A stretch of 54,808 nucleotides of DNA from contig DATLOM010000009.1 in NCBI GenBank assembly GCA_035536185.1, positions 1 to 54,808 on the forward strand, written 5' to 3'. Position numbers and translations under genes: made by a program. Shown one piece after another: positions 18,386 through 25,383 of this stretch (position 1 is its first letter; each line of letters opens with the position of its first letter). Under the pieces are notes generated by a model, which did not search any database, was not told the DNA's origin, and saw only the letters and a list, made by a program, of their open reading frames with translations. This stretch comes from GCA-2861595 sp035536185. GTDB lineage: Bacteria; Actinomycetota; Acidimicrobiia; Acidimicrobiales; GCA-2861595.

Positions 18386-19663
18386 GTGTCGCCGGTTCCC
18401 GCTCGCCGAACTGTCGCCGGTGCGGGCCTGGGCGCGGCCGCGCTCCTGGCCTACCAGGTGGCAAGGTCCAGACGGCGCACGCAGCGGCGGTTCGACCTGC
18501 GGGACGCGCCCGCGCCGGGCAGCGCCGAGTTCGCCCGCCTCGTCTCGGCCATGGGCGGAGCGCCCCTCCGTCCGGGCAACCGGGTCGCCATCATGCGGAA
18601 CGGCACCACCCTGGGCGCCATGCTCGAGGCCATCTCCTCGGCGAAGGCCACCATCGATCTCTCCTCCTACATCTACTGGCCCGACGACGTCACTGACCGC
18701 TTCAGCGCGGCGCTCATCCAACGGGCCGACGCTGGCGTCGAGGTCAACGTGGTGCTCGACGGCTACGGCTCTGCCAAGTTGGACCGCGGCCGTCTACATC
18801 GCCTGGAGTGCTCGCGGGTGAACATCGCCATCTTTCGCCCGCCGAGCTGGTACCAGATGAGGAAGCTCAACAACCGGATGCACCGGCGCATCCTCGTGAT
18901 CGACGGCAGCTTGGGCTTCGTCGGTGGGGTGGGCATCGCCGACGTCTGGACCGGGGACGCCGAGGATCCTTCGCACTGGCGAGAGACCCATCTCCGCGTC
19001 GAGGGGCCAGCCGTCACCGACCTCTTCGGCGGGTTCCTCGAAAATTGGACAGAGGCCACCGGTGGGCTCTTGAACGCGACCCACGTCCCCGATATCGCCG
19101 CCTTCGAGGACGGAGTGCCCTTGCAGGTGACGCGGAGCACGCCGACAGGTGGCCCGACCGCCTCGACCCAGCTCTTCTACTCTGCCATCGCCGGGGCGCG
19201 TGAGCGACTCTGGTTGACGACCGCTTATTTCGCACCCGACCGCGGTTTCGAGGACGCCCTGTGTGCTGCTGCCGGGCGAGGCGTCGACGTCCGCATCCTG
19301 GTCAACGGCCATCAGGTGGACAAGGAGGTCGCCCGTCAGGCAGGGCACCGCTCCTACGGCAAGCTGTTAGAGGCCGGGGCACGAATGTATGAATACGACA
19401 AGACCATGCTGCACGCCAAGGTCCTCTTGGTCGACGACTGCTGGGCCAACGTCGGGTCGGGGAACTTCGACAGCCGCTCATTCGACCTCGACCTCGAGAT
19501 CAACACGGCGATCTTCGACCGGAGTCTCGTCGAGGAGCTGGGGAGGCATTTCCGCGAGGATCTCCGCATGTCTCGTGAGATCGATCTTGACACCTGGAGG
19601 AAACGGCCCCTGCAGAAGCGGGTCGCCGAGCTCGCCACCGAGCTAGCCCGCCAGTCCCTTTGA
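18386..19663 (+). CDS. Phospholipase D-superfamily cardiolipin synthase-like protein
   Basis: A 425-residue protein from GTG 18386, with AGAGGG upstream. An N-terminal hydrophobic segment (~10-25) anchors it to the membrane. Two PLD motifs are present: the first, MHRRILVID (~168-176), has Arg where HxK is expected, and the second, LHAKVLLVDD, is canonical with GSGNFDSRS downstream. Cardiolipin synthases of this type join phosphatidylglycerol molecules; PLD nucleases and transphosphatidylases share the fold. The gene sits between the two copies of the flavoprotein 3' end. Confidence 0.85.
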   Translation: MSPVPARRTVAGAGLGAAALLAYQVARSRRRTQRRFDLRDAPAPGSAEFARLVSAMGGAPLRPGNRVAIMRNGTTLGAMLEAISSAKATIDLSSYIYWPDDVTDRFSAALIQRADAGVEVNVVLDGYGSAKLDRGRLHRLECSRVNIAIFRPPSWYQMRKLNNRMHRRILVIDGSLGFVGGVGIADVWTGDAEDPSHWRETHLRVEGPAVTDLFGGFLENWTEATGGLLNATHVPDIAAFEDGVPLQVTRSTPTGGPTASTQLFYSAIAGARERLWLTTAYFAPDRGFEDALCAAAGRGVDVRILVNGHQVDKEVARQAGHRSYGKLLEAGARMYEYDKTMLHAKVLLVDDCWANVGSGNFDSRSFDLDLEINTAIFDRSLVEELGRHFREDLRMSREIDLDTWRKRPLQKRVAELATELARQSL

Positions 19664-19711
19664 CGGACTACTGACACCGCGGCGCAGTCGGGGGCGCGGG
19701 CGGACTTCCGT

Positions 19712-19978
19712 CACCTGGACGCCTGACGAGGTGGAGCGGTCGGCCGCTGGCCGGAGCGCCAGCCCATGCACCTCGACATCGCCCTGGACCAGCTCGGCCC
19801 CTTCCGTCCCACCAAGCGGCTCGGCCGCTGGCGCACTCCCATACAGGGGCTGTACATCTCCGGCGCCGGCACCCACCCCACCGGCGGCATCGCCGGCACG
19901 CCAGGCCGCCAGGCGGCACGGGCCCTGCTGGCGGATGAGGGCCGGCGGCGGCGGCGCTGACGCTTCCTGGGCGGCAGC
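19712..19978 (+). pseudogene. Direct repeat copy 2: truncated, frameshifted 3' end of the flavoprotein gene
   Basis: About 255 bases closely match 17977-18232, including the C-terminal codons for LGPFRPTKRLGRWRTPI and LYISGAG, the stop codon and the bases after it. Compared with copy 1 it lacks single bases near 19741 and 19754 and so is frameshifted, and there is no 5' portion. An in-frame stretch from ATG 19766 to 19960 survives (64 codons) but would not encode a flavoprotein. It is a duplicated gene end rather than a gene. Confidence 0.85.
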
Positions 19979-20019
19979 CGCCGCTGGGTTTGAAGGCACT
20001 CCGGGTCGGGGTGTTTGCC

Positions 20020-20069
20020 GGAATTTTCCTTGATTTTATTGGCTTTCTGCTTGACTTCGTAGGCGAACA
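20020..20069 (+). repeat. AT-rich leader element, copy A (upstream of HNH gene)
   Basis: GGAATTTTCC, an AT-rich spacer, then TTCTGCTTGACTTCG followed by TAGGCGAACA. A closely similar element lies at 25313-25358, upstream of the 439-aa gene. The last 25 bases match 24 of 26 positions there, with one indel. The base composition contrasts sharply with the surrounding GC-rich DNA. Confidence 0.8.
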
Positions 20070-20079
20070 GGTGTACGAT
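20051..20079 (+). promoter_or_regulatory. Sigma-70-type promoter with overlapping LexA-like site for the HNH gene
   Basis: TTGACT (20051-20056), a 17-base spacer and TACGAT (20074-20079) form a near-consensus promoter. The start of transcription would fall at about 20086, the GTG start codon itself, so the mRNA is probably leaderless. CGAACAGGTGTACG (20064-20077) differs at one base from the actinobacterial SOS box CGAAC-N4-GTTCG and overlaps the -10. LexA control of 13E12-family genes is known in Mycobacterium tuberculosis; here it is inferred. Confidence 0.65.
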
Positions 20080-20085
20080 GATGGG

Positions 20086-21270
20086 GTGTTGAGGGAGCTG
20101 GCGGCAGCAGTGGAGGAGCTGGAGATACCGGTGTTCGGCGACGACATCGCCGCGGCCATCGGGCTCATGGACCGCTTGGGCGCCAAGATCACCAAGGCCG
20201 TGGCCGCCTTCGACAACGACGGCATCTGGGCCATCGAAGGCGCCACCTCCATGACGGCCTGGCTGCGCCACCATGCCCGCATGAGCGGAGGCGCGGCCGC
20301 CTCGATGACCCGCACGGCCCGGCGCCTCGAGGAGCTGCCCGTCACCTCAGCAGCATGGCTGTCCGGCTCGCTGTCCTCGGGCCAAGTCCAGGCGGTGGTG
20401 GCCAACGTGGGCGAGAAGACCCTTGCCATGTTCGCCGAGCACGAAGCCGAGGTGGTCCCCAGCCTTTCTGAGCTTTCGGTGGCCGACACCGCTTTGGCCA
20501 TGCAGGGCTGGGCTGCTCGAGCAGAGGCGCTCTTGGAGGACCCCGAGCCCAAGGAGCGGCCTCGGGCGCTTCACCTGTCCAAGCTGATGGAAGGGCGCCG
20601 GCGCCTCGATGGCGACCTCGACGCCGAGGGCGGCTCGGTAGTAGAGACCGCACTGGGCCTGGCCAGCTCCGAAGACGCCGAGGGCGAGGAGCCCCGCAGC
20701 CCCGCCGAGCGCCGGGGCGACGCCCTGGTCGACATCTGCCGGTTCTTCTTGGACCACCAGGGAGCCACTCCCGCCGGCCGGGCCCGGCCGCACCTGAACG
20801 TGGTCATCGACTACCACGATCTGCTCGGGGGCCTTCCCGGTGAGCTGGTCGACGGCAGCCCCATCGCTTCTGAGTCGATCGCTTCTTTGTTGTGCGACTC
20901 GGTCTTCCACCGCCTCATCACCAAGGGGCGGTCGGTCATCTTGGACTTCGGCGTGGCCACCAGGGTGGTCTCCGACGGGCTGTTCTCGGCGTTGGTGCTG
21001 AGAGACCGCCACTGTCGCCATCCAGGCTGTGACCGCCCGTCCAAGTGGTGCGAGGCCCACCACGTGATCCCGGTGTCAGAGGGCGGGCCGACCCATCTGG
21101 CCAACCTCGTCCTCAAATGCTCCCGCCACCACCACATCGGCCACAAACCAGGGTGGTCCGAGAAGATGGAGCCCGACGGAACCCTGCAGATCACCGACCC
21201 CTCGGGGCACACCTTCGTCACCTACCCCCCAGGTGTGGTGCGGCTGCAGTTCGGCGGCGCCGCGGCCTGA
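20086..21270 (+). CDS. DUF222/13E12-repeat family protein with C-terminal HNH endonuclease domain
   Basis: About 394 residues. The N-terminal two thirds are the helical DUF222 region of 13E12-repeat proteins (ITKAVAAFDNDGIWAIEG, MTAWLRHHARMS). The C-terminus is an HNH nuclease: RHCRHPGCDRPSKWCEAHHVIP, then GGPTHLANLVLKCSRHHH, with the zinc cysteines and catalytic histidines in place. Longer in-frame starts exist (to 19990), but GTG 20086 coincides with the predicted transcription start and is preferred. These genes occur in many copies in actinobacteria and behave as repetitive, probably mobile, elements. It directly follows the duplicated flavoprotein 3' end. Confidence 0.88.
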   Translation: MLRELAAAVEELEIPVFGDDIAAAIGLMDRLGAKITKAVAAFDNDGIWAIEGATSMTAWLRHHARMSGGAAASMTRTARRLEELPVTSAAWLSGSLSSGQVQAVVANVGEKTLAMFAEHEAEVVPSLSELSVADTALAMQGWAARAEALLEDPEPKERPRALHLSKLMEGRRRLDGDLDAEGGSVVETALGLASSEDAEGEEPRSPAERRGDALVDICRFFLDHQGATPAGRARPHLNVVIDYHDLLGGLPGELVDGSPIASESIASLLCDSVFHRLITKGRSVILDFGVATRVVSDGLFSALVLRDRHCRHPGCDRPSKWCEAHHVIPVSEGGPTHLANLVLKCSRHHHIGHKPGWSEKMEPDGTLQITDPSGHTFVTYPPGVVRLQFGGAAA

Positions 21271-21442
21271 GTCTGCCCCACTGCGCCCATCCTCCCGGGG
21301 CAGACGGCAGCACGTGGACTCAGAGCCGACACGCGAACCGATCCTCGGTGCGGGCGGCTCCAGAGTTATTCGGCGGCAGAAGTGCATAGGTACGCCGTGC
21401 CCGCTGGCGGCTGAAGACCTTCCCCCGTCGACGGCTCGGGCC

Positions 21443-21535
21443 TTAGCCGCTGGTGTTATGTGCCGCCCGCTCGACCACCTCCGACTTGAACTCCTTGGAG
21501 AACGACCGCCGGTGGCGGGCCTTCTTCCTTCCCAT
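21443..21535 (-). pseudogene. Remnant of IS3-family transposase OrfA (first 30 codons)
   Basis: The reverse strand begins MGRKKARHRRSFSKEFKSEV and goes on through VERAAHN to a TAA. This is the start of the helix-turn-helix OrfA protein of IS3-family elements. AAGGAG lies just before the ATG. Only about 30 residues remain of ~100, and no OrfB or catalytic DDE domain follows, so it cannot transpose. Confidence 0.75.
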
Positions 21536-21581
21536 GGTCTCCTTAATGGACATCCTTTCTGGGGCTTCGCCCCTTATCGTG

Positions 21582-21609
21582 GATGTCCGTCAAACCGGGT
21601 CAGCCTCAG
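21582..21609 (-). mobile_element. Candidate terminal inverted repeat of the IS3-family remnant
   Basis: On the minus strand this reads CTGAGGCTGACCCGG followed by TTTGACGGACATC. It has the TGA-type tip common to IS3 elements and sits about 50 bases before the OrfA start, as expected for the left end. The matching right end was not found in the window. Confidence 0.55.
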
Positions 21610-21690
21610 ACGAACTTACGAGCAGGAGCGTCAACTGACCGGTCAAGTGGTTTGAGCCACCCCTTCAAGCGGAGATCGTACGGACCGGCT

Positions 21691-22788
21691 ATGACCAAGA
21701 TCTGGACCCTGAACGCACGAGACACTGTGCTCTTCGATGTCATGATGAGCCACTCCGGGCTCTCGTTCGCTGACCTCGGCCCTGAGATTCGTGCGGTGCA
21801 CGCCGAGGTCGTTCAAATGCTCGCCAGTAAGGGAGTCCGCTACGAGGACCTACGGTCGGCGCTGGTCCCCCACACGGATCCTGAGCTGGCCGACATCGCC
21901 CTCGTGTTCGACACCAGCCGCGTCGACTCAGGCGCCTACGGCTTGGCGATCGCAGAGCGAGTGCTACCGCTAGTCGACCGGGATTGGAACGGCAGCATCC
22001 TCGAAGGCGACCTGATCCACCCTGACGAGGACGATGCTTTCCTCACGCTCCAACGCTCACTTAGATGCGTCCGGCCCGCCGACATCAGTAGCACCCGGCA
22101 GCTCTTCACTATCTACCTGACGAACCTCAACGAGCGCCGCAAGGTGCAAGTCCTCACCGGTTTGCTGGAGTACGAGCCGTTCATCGGGTTCATGGAGGCG
22201 CATTACGAGTCCCGACACAAGAACTGGCTGAGCGTCACTCTTGGGAACACCTATGTAAAGCACGGGGACACTTTCATCGGGCGGCATGAACCCGACATCG
22301 AGCATGCCGCTGAGTACAACCTTGGTTGGTGGCCCTTGGAAGACTATGGCTATCGCTGTGTGAGCCTTCCGAGCGACCTGCACTTCGATCCTTTCTTGTC
22401 GTACAAGATCGAACGAGCCATCTTTCCTGGGTTCGAATCTGACACCTTGCACGGGCTCTCAACAATCTCCGTCGATCCACAGAGCCTCGATGACTTCAGA
22501 GTCTTCGTCGACCCCCCGAAGGTCGACTACCTCCGCAAAATGAAGGCTGGAAGTCTCGACGTGGCGGGGCTCACTGAAGTCACCGCGCAGGAACTTGAAC
22601 GGCAGATCGGAACGAAGGTTCAGCAGAACTATATCTACGCGCTTGAGCAGCGCGTCGAGCACAGCCTCAGCAAGTTCAACGTCATCCTCGAGTTCGAGGT
22701 CGACGGGCGCGATCGACCGGTCAAGCTCATGGCCGCTCTGGCCTACGAATCCGAGGCTCGGCGGCTCCGACTCCTCACGATGTTCTGA
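21691..22788 (+). CDS. Hypothetical protein, 365 residues, accessory region
   Basis: I do not recognise this protein. It is soluble and acidic in the first third (HPDEDDAF), with no signal peptide or membrane segment. ATG 21691 is used; the frame is open to 21583 but runs into IS debris. A GGAG sits too far upstream to be a strong ribosome site. GC content is visibly lower than in the core genes and codon use is less biased to G/C at third positions, suggesting transfer. It sits directly behind the IS3 remnant. A DNA- or defence-related role would fit the position but has no motif support. Confidence 0.6.
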   Translation: MTKIWTLNARDTVLFDVMMSHSGLSFADLGPEIRAVHAEVVQMLASKGVRYEDLRSALVPHTDPELADIALVFDTSRVDSGAYGLAIAERVLPLVDRDWNGSILEGDLIHPDEDDAFLTLQRSLRCVRPADISSTRQLFTIYLTNLNERRKVQVLTGLLEYEPFIGFMEAHYESRHKNWLSVTLGNTYVKHGDTFIGRHEPDIEHAAEYNLGWWPLEDYGYRCVSLPSDLHFDPFLSYKIERAIFPGFESDTLHGLSTISVDPQSLDDFRVFVDPPKVDYLRKMKAGSLDVAGLTEVTAQELERQIGTKVQQNYIYALEQRVEHSLSKFNVILEFEVDGRDRPVKLMAALAYESEARRLRLLTMF

Positions 22789-23279
22789 CCTAGCGGCATA
22801 GCGCCTCCGCGGTCACCGCTCCTTCGGGGGCTACCGGAGAGTCGGCGATCGCGCGGGGGTCGGACGCGCGCCCCGACGTGCCGACGCGCCGATAGCCAAC
22901 ACGGGCTAGGCACCGAAGATCTCTTCGCGCGCGGTTGGTCTGGAGGAGGCGGACCTGTCACCCCCTTCCGGCGCCTGGGCACGAAGGTGGCGAGCGCTAC
23001 GCTCCAGCGTGCTGCGCAGCTCCGGCTACGTTTCTACGGCCGCGGACAGGCGCCCGGCGGGGTGCCCATCGAATGCCGGAGGGCCCAGCTGCACCCGAAC
23101 CTGCAGCCGCGAATCCGTAACTCCGACGGCCAACAGCAGGACATAACGGCGCTTATCCCATGATGTATCGGGCCGTGGGCGTGCTCGCTGGAAGAAGCGC
23201 GAGGAGGTAGGCACCTACAGCCAGAGGGGAGGCCAAATGGGCGTCCGGCACCGCGAGCCGTGGCCGTAGCATCCTTGGG
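22789..23279. other. Intergenic region, nothing recognised
   Basis: About 490 bases without a gene I can support. Short frames are open on both strands but show no homology or ribosome sites. GAGGAGG near 23202 is too far from the next start to serve it. It forms the boundary between the lower-GC unknown gene and the following GC-rich membrane gene. Confidence 0.4.
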
Positions 23280-24017
23280 GTGACGGAAACGGTTGTGGTG
23301 GCCGCCCTCGCCGGCTCCGACTGCGAACGCGTTTCTGGGGGCTGGTTGGCCCAGCCGGCCAATGCCGCCTCCAGCGTGGCGTACGCAGTAGTCGGTGTGT
23401 GGCTCCTGCGCCGGGCGGTGAAGTCCCCGCCCAGCCGGGCGTTGTTCACGGCCGCCGGACTCGGGCTCGTCGCCGTCGGGCTGGGGAGCGTTGCGTACCA
23501 CGGCCCGCAGCCGGCGTGGGCCGGCGCCGCCCACGACGGCTCGATCCTCGCATTGCTGGCGGTGTTCGTCGTACGCAACGTTTGGCTCCTCGCCCGCCAC
23601 CGTCCCGGCTTCGCCGCCGCATACGGCGCACCGTGCCTGGCCATCGTGCCGGGGCTGGGCCTCGCCGGCGACGACCGGCTCCTCCTTGTGACGCTCGTCA
23701 TCGCCGGCGTCGTGGGTGTCTCGGTCATCCAATGCCTGTGGCTCGCCGACTGGCCCGAGAGAGCCATGACCCGCCGGATGTGGTCGTCGGCTGCTGCCTT
23801 GATGGGGGTGGCGGTGGTGGCCTATGCCGCCGGAAGAACCTCGTCGAGCTTCTGCTGGCCGGACAGCCTCTGGCAGCCGCACGCCCTCTGGCACATCGCG
23901 AGCGCCGTCGCGATCGGACTCGGGGTACTCGCCCTTGCCGCACAGGCCCCGCCGCCGAGGCGCTCGACGTCGGCCAGCTACCCGATCGCCCTCGGGGCAG
24001 ACACACCGCGGCCCTGA
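23280..24017 (+). CDS. Polytopic membrane protein, alkaline-ceramidase/CREST-like
   Basis: A 245-residue, very hydrophobic protein with about seven membrane segments. Three patterns fit the alkaline ceramidase/CREST fold: CERVSGGWLAQPANAASSVAY near the N-terminus, GLGSVAYHG with a histidine and AHDGS (Asp) in the second to third helices, and FCWPDSLWQPHALWHIAS with two histidines near the C-terminus. These residues form the zinc site of CREST hydrolases. The substrate in a bacterium is unknown. GTG 23280 is the start of the frame. The yihY gene follows after ~140 bases. Confidence 0.65.
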   Translation: MTETVVVAALAGSDCERVSGGWLAQPANAASSVAYAVVGVWLLRRAVKSPPSRALFTAAGLGLVAVGLGSVAYHGPQPAWAGAAHDGSILALLAVFVVRNVWLLARHRPGFAAAYGAPCLAIVPGLGLAGDDRLLLVTLVIAGVVGVSVIQCLWLADWPERAMTRRMWSSAAALMGVAVVAYAAGRTSSSFCWPDSLWQPHALWHIASAVAIGLGVLALAAQAPPPRRSTSASYPIALGADTPRP

Positions 24018-24155
24018 CTGCGGCGTCGGCCCAAGTTGAACCGGGCAACGCGAGGCGCCTGCTTCGGGCGGACGGCGCCGGCGGTAGAAGCCAGCCTTAT
24101 GGCGTACTGGGCGGGAACTTCGGGTAGGTGCGCGTGGCGAGAGAAGGAGGAGGAC

Positions 24156-25253
24156 ATGGCTGGAGACGCGCCGAAAGGGCCCACCGATCTCGAGGCCCGG
24201 TCGTGGGCAGGTGTGGTCAAGCGCACCATTCGTGAGTTCCAGGAGGACGAGCTGACCGACCGCGCCGCCGCCCTCACCTACTACGGGGTGCTGGCAATAT
24301 TCCCGGCGCTCCTGGCCCTGGTGTCGGTCCTGGCCCTGATCGGGAGGTCGGCGACCCAGCCCCTGCTCGGCAACCTGACCGACGTGACGCCCGGAGCGGC
24401 GAAGGACGTCGTCACCAGCACCATCGAGAACCTGCAGAGGAGCCGGGGCGCCGGCGGGCTCCTCTTCGTCGTGGGCTTGGCCGGGGCGCTGTGGTCGGCA
24501 TCCGGGTACGTCGCCGCCTTCATGCGGGCCTCCAATGCCATCTACGAGGTGGAGGAGGGACGGCCGATCACCGTCAAGCTGCCCGTGCGGCTGGGCGTCA
24601 CGATCGCCATGGTCGTCGGGTTGGCCGTCACCGCGGTCGCCGTCGTGCTGACCGGTGGTCTGGCCGAGCAGGCGGGCCGCTTGCTGGGCCTTGGGGATAC
24701 CGCCGTGACCGCCTGGAGCATCCTCAAGTGGCCGGTGCTGCTGGTGGTGGTCGGCTTGATGTTCGCTCTTCTCTACTGGGCCTCCCCCAACGTGAAGCAA
24801 CCCGGCTTCCGGTGGATAAGCCCCGGCGGGCTCTTCGCCGTCGTCCTGTGGGTCGTCGCGTCGGGCCTGTTCGCCCTCTACGTGGCCAACTTCGCCTCCT
24901 ACAACAAGACCTACGGCGCCCTCGGCGGCGTGATCGTCTTCCTCGTCTGGCTGTGGCTCACCAACGTGGCCATCCTCCTCGGCGCCGAGCTGGACGCCGA
25001 GCTGGAGCGGGGGCGCCAGATCGAGGCCGGCCATCCGGCGGACGTGGAGCCCTTCCTGGAGCCCCGCGACACCCGGAAGATGAAGCACCCGCCGGCCAAC
25101 ACCGGTGGCGGGCCCGATACCCGCAGCAACCGGGAGGGCGACGCCGGCAACGGCCGAGGCCGCGATGGCGAATCCGACGAACAGGAAGGGCTCGAGGCCT
25201 GGAGGGAGCGCCTCCGCCGGCTTCGCGAGCGGGAGGAAGCCGGCCGGCGCTGA
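24156..25253 (+). CDS. YihY/BrkB-family inner-membrane protein
   Basis: A 365-residue member of the YihY/virulence factor BrkB family, envelope proteins with six membrane helices and unsettled function. The signature DELTDRAAALTYYGVLAIFPALLAL starts at ~31, and helices follow to ~280 with LYVANFASYNKTYGALGGVI in the last part. The C-terminal ~85 residues are a charged tail (GDAGNGRGRDGESDEQ) ending in Arg/Glu repeats. ATG 24156 has a strong GGAGGAGG ribosome site. The last ~55 coding bases and ~37 downstream are repeated at 26764-26860, after the next gene. Confidence 0.92.
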   Translation: MAGDAPKGPTDLEARSWAGVVKRTIREFQEDELTDRAAALTYYGVLAIFPALLALVSVLALIGRSATQPLLGNLTDVTPGAAKDVVTSTIENLQRSRGAGGLLFVVGLAGALWSASGYVAAFMRASNAIYEVEEGRPITVKLPVRLGVTIAMVVGLAVTAVAVVLTGGLAEQAGRLLGLGDTAVTAWSILKWPVLLVVVGLMFALLYWASPNVKQPGFRWISPGGLFAVVLWVVASGLFALYVANFASYNKTYGALGGVIVFLVWLWLTNVAILLGAELDAELERGRQIEAGHPADVEPFLEPRDTRKMKHPPANTGGGPDTRSNREGDAGNGRGRDGESDEQEGLEAWRERLRRLREREEAGRR

Positions 25254-25290
25254 GGGCTGCGGGGGCGGAAGGAGGTCCGGATCGGTCAGG
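25196..25290 (+). repeat. Direct repeat copy 1: 3' end of yihY-like gene
   Basis: Codes for the yihY C-terminus AWRERLRRLREREEAGRR, its stop, and ~37 bases beyond ending in TCCGGATCGGT. It matches 26764-26860 at close to nine in ten bases in the same orientation. The copies bracket the leader and the 439-aa gene. Confidence 0.85.
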
Positions 25291-25312
25291 CTCCGCGTTC
25301 AGGGCTGTTGGT

Positions 25313-25358
25313 GGAAATTTCCATTCGTTGACTTCTGCTTGATTTCGGTAGGCGAACA
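25313..25358 (+). repeat. AT-rich leader element, copy B (upstream of 439-aa gene)
   Basis: GGAAATTTCC, a short spacer, then TTCTGCTTGATTTCGG followed by TAGGCGAACA; related to copy A at 20020-20069. TTGATT (25339-25344) and a weak GATCGT (25361-25366) at 16 bases could be a promoter. The LexA-like second arm of copy A is not preserved. Confidence 0.75.
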
Positions 25359-25383
25359 AAGATCGTGAAGGGGACCGGCCGCG

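Larger units (their letters stand above)
21271..21690. other. Gene-poor region with IS3-family remnant
   Basis: No complete gene is seen. It holds the left end and first codons of an IS3-family transposase on the minus strand (separate entries) and a hairpin-prone stretch: GGACATCC (21547-21554) pairs with GGATGTCC (21581-21588), with GGGGC-TTC-GCCCC between. Together these look like mobile-element debris. Confidence 0.6.

Noticed and set aside
23034..25088. 684-codon open frame antisense to the CREST-like and yihY genes
   Set aside because: Spans two genes and their spacer with no recognisable domain; the sense strand encodes membrane helices.
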